Assembly: GCA_031002005.1 (NCBI GenBank)
Contig: JARYHS010004247.1
Location: 186,001-250,000, forward strand
Source: Vandiemenella viatica
Taxonomy: Eukaryota > Arthropoda > Insecta > Orthoptera > Morabidae
Direction of reading: 5' to 3'
DNA length: 64,000 nt
The translations under genes were made by a program, and so were the position numbers. The notes under the pieces were generated by a model. That model was not told the DNA's origin and ran no database searches. It was given only the letters and a program-made list of their open reading frames with translations. This document shows, one piece after another, positions 34,170 through 44,538 of this stretch (its first letter is position 1; each line of letters starts with the position of its first letter).

Positions 34170-34286
34170 AAATAAATATCTCTCGGGGTTTCTGCCTGAT
34201 GAAGGCAACGATGGCAGTTGCCGAAACTTTGTTAAAAGATCTAAATAAATCAATTAACCGGCAGAAAACCCGAGAGTTATTTATTT
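34170..34286 (+). repeat. inverted repeat with hammerhead-like core
   Basis: 27-bp arms at 34170-34196 and 34260-34286 match in 25 of 27. The loop starts CTGATGA, then a GGCAAC/GTTGCC stem, then GAAAC. That order (CUGAUGA, stem II, GAAA, enclosing stem I) is the hammerhead ribozyme core. The residue expected at the cleavage position (before GGCAG) does not fit the NUH rule cleanly, and stem III is unclear. Hammerheads are known in terminal repeats of Penelope-like elements, and this may be such a leftover. Confidence 0.45.
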
Positions 34287-34606
34287 TATTTAAAAAGTAG
34301 TTTAAGATTTATTTTTATTGATTTTAATTTTTATTTAGCAAAAGATTTTCAATTCTTTTATTTGTTGGTTTAACCTGATGCAAAATTTAATTAATAATCC
34401 TAACAGAAGTGTTCAATTTTTGTTTAATATTTTTGAGGTTTTCATTGATAGTAACCGATGTTGATTATCTACCAAAATAAAATTTAAAAAAAATACTAAA
34501 ATAGGTACTCGATTTTTGTTATAAGTTTAGTATTTTTCCTTTTGATTCATAATATCTTGTCAGATTCTTCGTGGTTTGATTAATACGGTAATTAATTACT
34601 CCACAA

Positions 34607-35858
34607 TGTATTTCACTTTAGACGTGTGTTTATTCTCAAACACGATGTCAACGCTACAGGTTACATACATTCACACAATCCAGAGATTGCGTACAACGCT
34701 TCTTCCATAGTATAAACAATAAACAAACAAACAATAAACAATACTACTAACGCAGTCCTTGGCAGCCACAAAGTAAATCTGTATAAACTGACTCTCTGTC
34801 TTGGATGATCGCTTTATATAAACTACATAGAAATTTATGGAACACCACATAACCTTCGGCCAGATATTTCTTGAACATTAACAATTACTTAAACAATTGA
34901 AACATATTAAAAACCATCAGAATTGATACATAATTATTTACCATCATTACAAAACGGTCAAAAATGGAAATTAAATATACTTAAACACAAAATTATTCAC
35001 AAAATTCATTTTAAACTGTAGTAAATATAGTTTAGACATCTTAACTGGCTTTAATACTTGGAATTACAAACATTTAAGCAATTCTCTTGCCCAATTCAGT
35101 TCTTAAACCTATTAAACAGTATTTACAAAATTTCCTTTCATTAATCTAAGCCTATTTACATTAATTTACAGTTAATTTAGAAACAAACATACAAGATCAT
35201 ATTCGAGCAAACTTTAGCTCACTGCAAATGCTTCATAAAATACAATTATATTTAAAGTTCAGGTATGAGGGCTGTTAGAACCCCTCCCAAGATTCACTTA
35301 ATTTTACATAGATAAAATTGATTGAATCCTTCATGAAGTTAACCTGGCAGTATGTACACATTAGGCCAACATGAACAGATTAAAATCAATCACACATGAT
35401 AAATTTTACAATTATACAATGCAAATACACAAGCCTTCATTACATGCAACATCCATACTTGGTTCACGACACTTATTCCAGTTAAAATCATTAAATGTCT
35501 ATTTACCGATACAATCATTTTCTAGGTACTGTTTTACACAACAAACATTCAATTCCATCACCTTAAGTTGCAAATTAATTATTCACTTCAAATTATACAC
35601 TTGATGTCTGCTTGCTAATGACGACAGTCTGTTTACTATTTGCAGATGATGTTTTGTCACCACAATGCAATAATTCTCAACATCATGAAAACAGCAATAG
35701 TCTGTAGACCAAAATTGTTACAAATTACTTTATGCATTGGAATTATTACACCTTAAACATTCTGTATCCTAATATTCACATCTAACTGGAGAACTCACAA
35801 AAACTATTTATATACATCAACTGACAAAATCTTATTCACAAAATTAGATATTTACACA
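34607..35858 (-). repeat. possible solo LTR with promoter and poly(A) signal
   Basis: On the minus strand: purine tracts GGGGAGGGGT near 35925 and 35865, a candidate start TGTGTAAATATC, TATATAAA (34813-34820), the initiator TCAGT (34787-34791) about 29 bp further, AATAAA about 155 bp on (near 34629), and a candidate end GAAATACA (34607-34614). This is the order U3-R-U5. No second copy lies in the window, and the 5' border is a guess (another purine tract is at 35270). Confidence 0.4.
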
Positions 35859-36337
35859 TGGTGACCCCTCCCCAAACCATGATTCCTACAACTAATTCTC
35901 TTAAAAAATAGCACGCATTAGGGTACCCCTCCCCGATTTTGGTGAAGGTCCCTACATCTTAGTGTAAAAGTGGGTTCCAGGTTTTCCCTGGAAACCTAAA
36001 ACCATGTCAATTATTTTTTCCTAACTTTCCAATTTTCTTCCACTTTTGAATACACATTTAATACTACATTCCTATATAAACAGAGTTTCACTATATATTG
36101 AAGGATATACAAACTTTGAATCATCTGCAACAGCAGGCTTTGGCATAACCATAGAACAGCTGAGACATCAACTGGTTCTGTTTTTACAATTTGCTTGTCC
36201 CTTAAGAGCAATATTGCTGACAACTGGTATTACCAATTTACAATGATCCTTACTGCAGTTCAGGCTGTCATTATTTCTGTCTCCACTATCTATTATCTGA
36301 TGACTAGCTATACCTAACAAACTATCTAAATCAGTAC

Positions 36338-37080
36338 CTAAAACTGTCCTAAATCTCGTTCAATGACTTCTTTCACAACATAAGTATTTTTCTCAGCTAC
36401 TATCACTTCACTATTATCCCCTACATCAAAGATTGTACAAAGCATTGTCTCACCTAAGTCATATTCTGTATATTTTTCCAAATCAGGAACTGGTTCAGAT
36501 AAATACTTAATCCCACCCATTTCTTCAGTACCATCATCTACACCAAATAAAGAGCTAAATAATATATCAGCTAAATCACATTCTGTACATTTTTCCAACT
36601 TAGGGATTGGTACATAAGTCTTTTCAATCTCTCTCTTTTCAGTAGACGAACATTCTGACTCACAACTCTCCTCCTCATCTGGGTCTCCTATCCACACCAC
36701 TGTATCACCCTCATCTTCAAGGTAGGTTTAAGAAACTCCTCAATTTCAGCACTTCTACAAACTTTCTCATCACCTATACAAGCACACATAGTCCCAACTA
36801 TGCCATGCTGGATCACACCTGTTTCAGATAGCCACACTGTACTATAAATTCTGCATCCCTTTCGGTAATTAAGCTGTGACCATTCCGTAAATCTTCTACA
36901 TGAAAATTATTACGTTTACACACTGATCTGAGTGACAAGGTACCGTGGCGGCCCCCTTCTTGCTCTGACCTATCAACAACCTTTGTCTTATCAGCATTAT
37001 TAATTACATCCCTCATTACTATAACCATATCTTGGAATTCACTTTCTGTTACCTACCATTATGGGACTATTTTCTACATT
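36338..37080 (-). pseudogene. acidic protein pseudogene with internal repeat
   Basis: Two open frames (36813-37028 and 36338-36700) joined by a shifted stretch seem to be one decayed gene. The second part is acidic, rich in Glu, Asp and Cys, and contains two units of about 35 residues: PKLEKCTECDLADILFSSLF and PDLEKYTEYDLGETMLCTIF, each followed by V-D-D/G-D and Glu. No family recognised; no signal peptide or membrane segment. It lies upstream, in the same orientation, of the possible LTR at 34607-35858, so it could be the 3' gene of a retroelement. Confidence 0.35.
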
Positions 37081-37229
37081 ACATTCAGGCAGAGGTAGCC
37101 CTAGAAAGTTTTTCAGGTGGTGCTAGATTTCTTCGTAGCGCCCCAAATGAGCAATCTCTTCTTATTAGTGATTAAGTTGCCCATATAGTAGATGGCATAC
37201 AGTTCTTACATCCCACTAATGTCATAAAT

Positions 37230-37411
37230 GTAAAAGTTTGTTAGTTTGGATATTCCTCTATTTCACACCGAAACTACTGAACTGCTTAGGATAAATGTGG
37301 AATAATATATTGGCCATCTACCTTTATCCCAAAAGCAGTTCCCGTGGAATTCGGATACGAATCTGTATATGAATTCTTTATGAATGAGCAAAGCCGCGGG
37401 CAAAAGATAGT
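37230..37411. mobile_element. possible Helitron-like 3' end
   Basis: The stretch has CCGAAACTACTGAACTG and ends AAAGCCGCGGGCAAAAGATAGT. The GCCGCGGGC hairpin followed by a C/GATAGT-like end recalls Helitron 3' termini common in insects. There is no TC start or coding region, so the call rests on a single motif. The rest of 37081-38255 holds nothing recognised, apart from a C run near 37720. Confidence 0.3.
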
Positions 37412-38255
37412 CTTTATATATGAAAATAATTCTAACCTCAGAAAGATTAGTATAGAATGGCAGCGGTATGAATGAGAAACAACAGTAAAAAGGAATACTA
37501 TGTGTTTGAAAACATTTATTTAAGCTACTGTGGCGAAGACAACGCTCACTTCACTTATACGTCAAATTCGCAGTTTTTAATAATTTCTTTAAAATATTTA
37601 AAAATAGAAAATATATGAAAATAAAAATTCCCACTCTTAATACCGAAAAATAACCTTTAACAAAATTTTGCCAGAACCCTCGCGGACTAATTCTTAAACA
37701 GGTTAAATGCATTTATCCCCCCCCCCTTTCCAGGTAAAACCATTTTCATCAAGTATTTTTCATTGATTTCGCCCCACTCTGAAGCTAATCCTCGCTACTC
37801 CCTTGGGACATTGTGCTAATAGAGTGACCAACGCATTCTCTATTCTATCGATCATATGCTAAAACATGTTCATTGTAAACAATTCTTCTGGATCTGTTGC
37901 AATTTCATTTATGGCTAATACTCAAAAAATCTTTACTTTCTTCTGATTCTGACTGGGTTAATAACAGGAAATTTTCCAGTCTGAGAATCAACTTCTCCAG
38001 CTGCAAGTTATCAGAGCTCAAATTCCGAGCTGGGGTGGAAGGGGATATTTTCACACCGACCCGAAACTGTTACTGACCTGTTGAAACTTGTTTTAGCTGC
38101 TTAGTTATAATGCCCTCTTCACATTTTGAACTCTCATTTCTCGGAAAAGTAGCCGCAAATTGAAATAAAAATTCCGAAATATGAGACGATAGGAAACCGC
38201 AAAATGGTAGCAACAATGCAAAAATGGCACAAAGATTATCGGTAAAGGGATCATA

Positions 38256-38302
38256 TCAACCTAACCAGGTTAGTTCTGTCATAGTGTTCGTGGTTAGGTT
38301 GA
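38256..38302. repeat. 12-bp perfect inverted repeat TCAACCTAACCA
   Basis: TCAACCTAACCA (38256-38267) and TGGTTAGGTTGA (38291-38302) can form a hairpin. The right half and the next 30 bp resemble the left end of the repeat at 52206, so it may be the end of a MITE that cut the LINE at about 38332. Confidence 0.5.
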
Positions 38303-38319
38303 AATTCGGACTGGACCAA

Positions 38320-38948
38320 GAGTAAAAAGTTTGCGGGAAATTCGTTGTGCGACATCCACCTCAGGAACGACGCATTTGTTTACAACGGAAGCAATCGATG
38401 TAGATTTTGTTGGACCCCATGTCACTGCATCGTTTCTTTCTATGTTTCGTAGTAGGTGCCGTCCATTGATGTTGGTTAGCCTTGAGTTCCAAGCTGTGTG
38501 CTTGGCGTTAAGGTCATTAGTGATCATAGGGTTCCCTGGCAATCGTAAGAGTGTTTCCATGTCTGTCTCGTTTCCAGTCCATGAGCAGATCTGCAGGTAG
38601 AGACAAGAAGCATTTTTTTCCCCGCTGAGGTATCCATGGTGATGCCCGTGGCTCCTATGATGGAAATTGGAGGTAAGGAGATCTGGTGATGCTTGAAAGC
38701 GTTTTTTTTATGTAAATGGCCACACCGGCACCAGTTGTCAGCCTGTCATTATGATAACAGGTGTAATTTGGAGTGGCTGCTTTTATACCTGCTTTAAGAT
38801 GAGTTTCTTTGACCAAGCATATTTCTAGTTGTTCGTCTCTTAGAAATTCCTTGAATTCAACGAAATGCCCCCATAAGCTGTTAGCGTTCCACGTGCAGAT
38901 CACTAATTCATCGATTTTAGCTCTCAGCATTGTTGGACGAAGTGCCAT
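38320..38948 (-). pseudogene. Jockey LINE endonuclease fragment
   Basis: Starts MALRPTMLRAKIDELVICTW then NANSLWGHFVEFKEFL, and has CLVKETHLKAGIKAATPNY and, after a frame change, NDLNAKHTAWNSRLTN. These are the W-N-A-N, E-T-H-L and D-x-N-A-K-H motifs of APE-type LINE endonucleases, which nick the target. The last catalytic block (SDH) is missing because the element is cut at about 38320. The DFNAKH motif reads NDLNAKH. The frame is broken at 38560-38655. Confidence 0.78.
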
Positions 38949-39141
38949 TGGATGCGGATTGGACCGCTGTCTGTACTGCGGCAGTTATCCGTGGCGGAAT
39001 GTCTAAAATCATGCCATTCATGGCACGAAGACCTGCGATCATGGCGTTCAAGGTGTTCATCGTTTGCAACATTGTCTGGATCATATTTTGTAGCACTATG
39101 TTGTCTGACTGCTGGTGTTATTGATGCTGTTGGTGGAGCTG

Positions 39142-40437
39142 CTACGGTTGCTGTTGTGGTTTATTACTCAGTCTGCGGGGTTGTGCTGGAACAGTTGGTT
39201 CATCAGCTGGATTGTGGTTATTGGTTGTGATTGCGACGTGGTCGGTTTGCTGTCGACCAACTACGGGTGTCGGATATTTGGAGCCCACTGACTGTTGAGA
39301 TGCAGAGTGGTGAACATTCAGTGGTGCTGACTGGAGATCTGCATTCGCTCCTTTTGCCAGAGCTGTAGTTTCTGCTTCCTTATCCTTCAACTTCTTTTTC
39401 CTTAATTCAGCTTGTGCTGCGTTGTGATTCTTCTGCCGTTCGGTGTATTTGCTGAATGCAGGGCACTTTCTGTAACTTGCTACATGTCGGCCACTGCAGT
39501 TAGCACATTTTCGTGGGCATTCACATTGTTTCGTGGCAAATTCACTGAAGGCGTCGTCACTGGCACACTTTACACACTTAAGAGGCATGGCATTTATAGC
39601 ATTGGGTGGGCCCCTGGGGCTTCTAATTTTTCCAACAGTTATTTTAAGGGCTCATAAGGATGTGAGTTTCTATATGGCCCTGTTCTCCAGAGTGTCACGG
39701 AAGACGACCACATTCAACGGAATATCTTTCTTGGGGAGCGGAAGTGAACGGCTGTTCTGGGCACAAGGTTCCGGTCTTGAGTCCTTCCCTGATGTTTTCA
39801 GGTTGTATGTTAAAAAGCATGCCTCTCAGGGCAACCTTTATTGATTTGTTCGGTTCAGTCATGAATGTGTAGTAAGGTATTCGTTTAGTGGAGATAAGGT
39901 TGGTCACCTCAGTGTAGCCTTCTGTTGTCTTTGTGATAACTTTATATAGGTCTCTACCAGTGTTTTAACTTCAAAATCAGACTTTCAGGAATTCTTTAGG
40001 AGGCTATATAGTGTACTGTAATCATGTTTATATTGAATGAACACAGGAGCAGGAGGATTCTGCTTCTTCGTTGTAGACTCGGTCATTTCTTCATCTGCTG
40101 CAAGTTGCTCAAATTGATATGCAATCGTAAATTCAGGAGTAGCAATCTTAGGTTGCGCGGCCGGAATCGTGCGATACGGTTTCGTGAAGCTGTCTTCAAC
40201 AATTATTGTTTTTCCTTGATGACCAGTTGCCATGAATATCTTTCCCTTAGGGCAAGTCGCATTATTATGGTACTTTGATGGTCCAACTTTGATTACAGCA
40301 GTGGTAGCACGCTTATTCAGTTGCTCCCCCTTCTCAGCAGAGGAAGCGGCACTTCCCTTCCTAAAAGAGGGGATGGAGGATTTTTCCATGATTTGGTCTT
40401 CATCTGGGTGCACTGCAGCTGATTCAGTGGTGTCCAA
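39142..40437 (-). pseudogene. Jockey LINE ORF1 with CCHC knuckles
   Basis: Three frame segments: 39985-40437 (N-terminal, Lys/Ser/Thr-rich, begins MDTTESAAVHPDEDQIMEK), 39695-39907 (RNA-binding part with VTNLISTKRIPYYTF-like reading), and 39142-39588 with CECPRKCANCSGRHVASYRK. The last is one full knuckle (C-x2-C-x4-H) preceded by KCVKCASDD. A Lys-rich coiled-coil-like stretch follows (QAELRKKKLKDKEAET). ORF2 begins about 190 bp downstream. Frameshifts prevent expression. Confidence 0.72.
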
Positions 40438-40456
40438 TACGTCTTGGCCACGATAA

Positions 40457-41449
40457 ACAGCTTAAGCAGTATACCGTAAAGTAGACGCGTATACGAATAC
40501 AGATCGCCCTAGTACTGAGTTCAGTTCAACCTCTACGCCAGACAGCTGTAGTCTTATTTAGGCGTTGCCGACCGCAGCCCCGTACTCTGAGTGTTTACAT
40601 ATGCCTGTATTTGCATACGAATGTCTCTATTAGTTTCTTTGGCTGTACAGTGTATAATGCAAGTCATTTCATTCGTGGCCAGTTAATATTAATTTCACTG
40701 AGTTGCCAATTTGTATCTTTACCTGACAAAGGCTTTTAACTTCAAGTTTCCTTGCCAATATGAATTTAACAATTACAAGTTGCTATAAAAATCTTTGTTC
40801 TCGTATTTCTAGTGCCGGCCTCACATTCTCTAGTGAATTTTTCCTCACATCAACAATTTCTTTTCCAGTTTCAGATATAGAATATTCCGAACTTGAATTA
40901 GATTAAAATATTGGGGCTAGATCGATCCATTTGAAGTTCATTGCAACTATTTACGTTCAAGGAGGACATTAGCAGATCTATATTGGATTAAGTTCGAACC
41001 TACTTACTAAATTCGTGACTAAATATCTGCATGCAGTGAATTAACGTAAAGAGATGAGTAAAAAATTACAACTACTGCCCACCGAGAGATCCATGACGTC
41101 TTCTGACGTTACATGTACGTCCTGCTTTATGGAAAGAAAATAAGTGAGCTGAGACGAATGTGGTGTCAATACAGTAACGATACGCTTTATAAATGCGGAA
41201 ATCCACTGACATAAAATTTTCTGCCAAAGATTATTACGGTCCGGCGCCTAGGAACGAGACTCTTGGAAACTGCCATGTTTGTCGACTGTTCGCTTACTAC
41301 TCTAGTTAGTATATATGGAATGTGATTGAAGGATGATGAAACCTCATCTTGGTAACAAGAACATTAAGGTCGTAGCCTTGCTCACTCTGTAAAACGGGAT
41401 AGTTTGCGATCTATTGTGTATCTGACGATAGAATACAATATGGATGCTG
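40457..41449. other. no recognised gene
   Basis: Flank between the Jockey fragment and the virus-like module. The left border of the module must lie in or near here, but I found no inverted partner for it at 47.7-48.5 kb. Confidence 0.5.
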
Positions 41450-42227
41450 TTAAACGATAATTGTTGAAAATTTAGCTACGCTACAGACAGCCTCTACGTG
41501 TCTCCATGTTGATCTAACAATATTGTTAATTATGGTTGCAGTGGGCACGAGATCTTCGAGATTGGAACGAGGATCAACGGAAATGTTATGGTCATAATCA
41601 GATATGGCGTCTTCCAGGCGAATGGATGCTTGAAATACATTCCGCACCATAGATGCAGGCGAGTGTGGCAAAACTATATCATGGGAACATTAACCTCGGC
41701 GTCCATAAGCTGAGGACTCTGTGAAAATTGTTGCGGAATACCTGCTTTGTCGTCCGAGATATTGAGGCATCTTCCATCAACATAACTGTCGGTGTCACAA
41801 GATCAGAATCACGCTACGGTGGTTTGGTGGACATGAAAGTGAATTCAGTTTGCTGTCTTGGCTAACGAACTGGGCTGTTGTGAACCCGATAAAACACATT
41901 AGTGACGCTCTCTGGTGTCAGTTCTGCTCCCAAAAACCACCGACCCGTAAATTAGGCGAAATGGGTGACCTGTGAGTAGACATCTGGTGCTATATAACTC
42001 TTGAAACCTACCAAGATTTGTCGAATCCGTGCTACGGCAAATCGCAGCTATATTCCATTCCAAAATTGGGCCAACACTCTATTAAGCAGGTGGTCATGAC
42101 GTTTTGGCACATCAGTGTAAGCTTTCAAACAATTAAACTGTAAATAATCTTGTGCCAGGAACTGCATTATATCGATGGTCTGCTCTGTGCAGTTTATTTC
42201 GACAGAAAATGATTGCTGTTGTTCCAT
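41450..42227 (-). pseudogene. decayed gene at left of virus-like module
   Basis: Starts at an ATG complementary to 42225-42227 (CCAATGG context; MEQQQSFSVEINCTEQTIDI). The same frame can be followed past several in-frame stops (first at about 42048) to about 41690, with TPTVMLMEDASISRTTKQVF near the end, and then in another frame to a TAA at 41450 (NLEDLVPTATIINNIVRST). That a frame stays readable between stops over 700 bp suggests a lost gene of about 240 residues. I do not recognise it. Its orientation, facing away from the capsid block, suits an early or accessory gene of the module. Confidence 0.4.
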
Positions 42228-43499
42228 TGGCACGTTCTTAACTCCGATTCCAATTGTTTCGTTTTTGTTCCTTACATGATTTTTTTAGTGCTACATCGTG
42301 GCCTATTTTTTTACCGTCACTCGACTTCGCAATAAAGATACACCAACATTACCTTATTCCTCCAGAATTTACTCTAAGTCGGTGTCCATAGTACCTGTTT
42401 ATATTCTTTTCCAGCCCGAAACTTTTTGAACGCAATCGTGATTACTAATTAGACTAAATTTTAGATTACGAACAATTTTAATACTTTTTTTACTACTTGA
42501 ATTCCATAACTTTAATCCTACTACGCCAATACTTCCAAACTAATTTTTATCACTATACATGAACAACGATGTAACAGTGACACACTAACATACCTTTAGC
42601 AACGAGTGGTAACAACCATAAAATATGCTGCAAGTTTATCTATACACATGAACACAATATTTATTACCCTACTCAATATCTGCACTTGAAAACAATTTAT
42701 CACATCGCTAGTTGTGCCCTTGACTTCATCCAGGCGCAATTTTAGGTTTGTGCTGTTATTTAACACATCAACTTACAGAGAAATGCCCTGGGCAGGAAAA
42801 AATCAGTGGAGTAGTTCTGTTTATTCCTCTTTCTCAAAACTTCCTTCGAAAATCAGCGCTAATATCCTCACTTTTGGCGCTACATTTGTTTCTATCATCA
42901 GTTAAAACTTCAACCAGTTCTAAAAATTATTTTCTTAAAAATGATCCACAGGCATACTTCTCTACAATCATACGGGCTTGGCGTATGTACGAACAAATCG
43001 TTTTATTTGTTTGTAAGAAATGCATAGACTCCTTGGCTGAACCGTTGAATCCGTGCCCCTACTCATATTTTCACTGCATTGCGTCATGGAATCATAAGGT
43101 AAGCTATCACTAAAGTGGCGTAAGGTACGGGTATATAAAATATTTTTTATTTAAATTTTGCTTTTCGAGCGCCATGTCAGCCAATCGATATAGTGAGTGG
43201 GGAATTAAAGTAAGAATTAGTGGCTCGAAATTGGTTGCATACTTTTAAAATATAATTCCCGCATTAGTTTGAGACAAAAGTATAAAGTCAGGCTCTACGT
43301 TGCAATGAGCCAATTTATTTATTGACAATTCTGAAAAGTATCCACATTTTATCCCCATTTAGGACGACCAATTGTATAGTACATCACATAATCATTATGC
43401 AACGGATCAAAATAAGATATTACTTATGAATATTAATACCTTAGCGGCCTTCCTTATTGATACAAGTAAATTATCAATAGTTGGCTCCACAGAAAATAA
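42228..43499. other. no recognised gene
   Basis: AT-rich. An open frame at 42748-43113 (121 codons) has no recognisable domain. The N-terminal half of the protease should lie just before 43500; 43440-43500 may be its eroded remnant. Confidence 0.5.
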
Positions 43500-43745
43500 T
43501 TAATCGTGAAATTAGACAGTGCTGATAATGCTGGAACACATTGGGTTGCTTACATCAAGTACAAAGACGGTATAGTTAAGTATTTCGACAATTTCGGTGA
43601 CTTGCCTCCTCGATTGGAGTTGCAGCGGTACTTTGCAGGGAACAGAATACTTTACAATCTGCAACGGCACCAGAAATTTGGTACACATATATGTGGTCAT
43701 TTTTGTTTAAAATTCCTATATAAAAATGTATTGCGTCAGTCTTGA
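43500..43745 (+). pseudogene. adenain-type (C5) cysteine protease, N-terminally truncated
   Basis: Protease that matures capsid proteins in adenoviruses and Polintons. The readable part covers the catalytic half: GTHWVAYIKY with the active-site His (about 43540), YFDNFG with the acidic residue, a Gln-containing strand, and the nucleophile in THICGHFCLKFLY (about 43685-43720). It ends in a TGA at 43743-43745. All catalytic positions His, Asp and Cys are kept. No ATG opens this frame, and the first 40 or so residues expected for the family are missing or shifted, so it is called a pseudogene. The next gene begins 23 bp downstream. Confidence 0.8.
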
Positions 43746-43768
43746 ACGAACCTTGGTCAGAGAAACAC

Positions 43769-44423
43769 ATGTCTGTGACACTCTGCTTGTCGGGCAACAG
43801 TTCAGTCTTGGGCTGTGATTACTTTCCACCGATAGATTTGAGCCAAGGCGAATACACAGTTGGCTTGGTTGATTTTCAGACTTACTATTCGATTCCAAAT
43901 ATAGACAAAACAAATTGTCAATTTCATTACTCGAAGATCTTACGATATTGACGATTTGTCAAATTATTTGGTTCCGCGTACTAAAAACGAAAAGCTAGTA
44001 ATTCGAACAAACAACAATTCACTCAAGTGTGAGATTGAAACACCTGTGGAAATTGACTTCGCTAAACCAAACTCAATTGGATCTCTGCTCGGATTTTCGA
44101 AACGTGTGTTAAAGCCTGGATTTCATACATCAGACTACACTGTGCAGATCTTCAAAATTAACGTAATAAGAATAGAATGCCTATGTACCGGAAATTACGA
44201 CAACGATAAGCTTGGCCATACACTACACGAGTTTTTTCCAACAGTTCCACCATGGTACAAGATTGTGGAAGTACCCGCTAATGTCATTTATCTGCCCATC
44301 ACAGTAAAAACTCTCAGCAACATCAGCGTTAGAGTTGTCGATCAAGACGGTAATTTAGTGGATTTTAGAGGTGAAACCATTACACTTAGACTGCATATAA
44401 AGAAGAATGGGCGCTCGTTATAA
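43769..44423 (+). pseudogene. minor-capsid (penton-like) gene, one frameshift
   Basis: Starts at ATG 43769 (MSVTLCLSGNSSV). The frame breaks near 43940, just before DIDDLSNYL, and continues in the next frame to a TAA at 44421-44423, together about 215 codons. Visible parts: YTVGLVDFQTYYSIPNI early, SIGSLLGFSKRVLKPG in the middle, and PANVIYLPITVKTLSN then VVDQDGNLVDFRGE near the end. The alternating strand pattern and its place before the major capsid gene suggest a single-jelly-roll vertex protein, which is inferred. Its end overlaps the start of the next ORF by 17 bp. Confidence 0.6.
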
Positions 44424-44538
44424 CAAGAAGCGCCAACATCACAAAGCTGTCAGTCGTGAACCGACAGTGAAGCGGTTAACACCTGAAAACGTGCTCTTCC
44501 TACAGTCGTTAGGCTATTCAGGTAAAAGTCATGGATGA
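44407..44538 (+). CDS. small basic ORF, 43 residues
   Basis: ATG at 44407 lies inside the end of the minor-capsid gene, and the TGA (44536-44538) lies inside the start of the major-capsid gene (ATG 44531), so it bridges the two by overlaps of 17 and 8 bp. The product starts MGARYNKKRQHHKAVSR and has about ten Lys/Arg/His in the first half; the second half (LTPENVLFLQSLGYSG) could be a helix. Small basic proteins often bind DNA in virions, but this is only a guess. It is intact. It is too short to be convincing alone; the tight overlaps are the main support. Confidence 0.5.
   Translation: MGARYNKKRQHHKAVSREPTVKRLTPENVLFLQSLGYSGKSHG

Larger units (their letters stand above)
38320..40456 (-). 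mobile_element. Jockey-type LINE, 5' part
   Basis: Minus-strand LINE with ORF1 (39142-40437) and the beginning of ORF2 (38320-38948); it stops inside the endonuclease, next to a MITE-like repeat. Its domain order matches the Jockey copies at 5036 and 59367, but the sequences are clearly different families. The 5' end is near 40456. Confidence 0.75.

Noticed and set aside
38256..38302. Telomeric TTAGG repeat
   Set aside because: TTAGG occurs only once per half within GGTTAGGTTGA; there is no tandem array.
42748..43113. 121-codon plus-strand frame as N-terminal part of the protease
   Set aside because: It ends about 390 bp before the catalytic part, in sequence with no protease motif.
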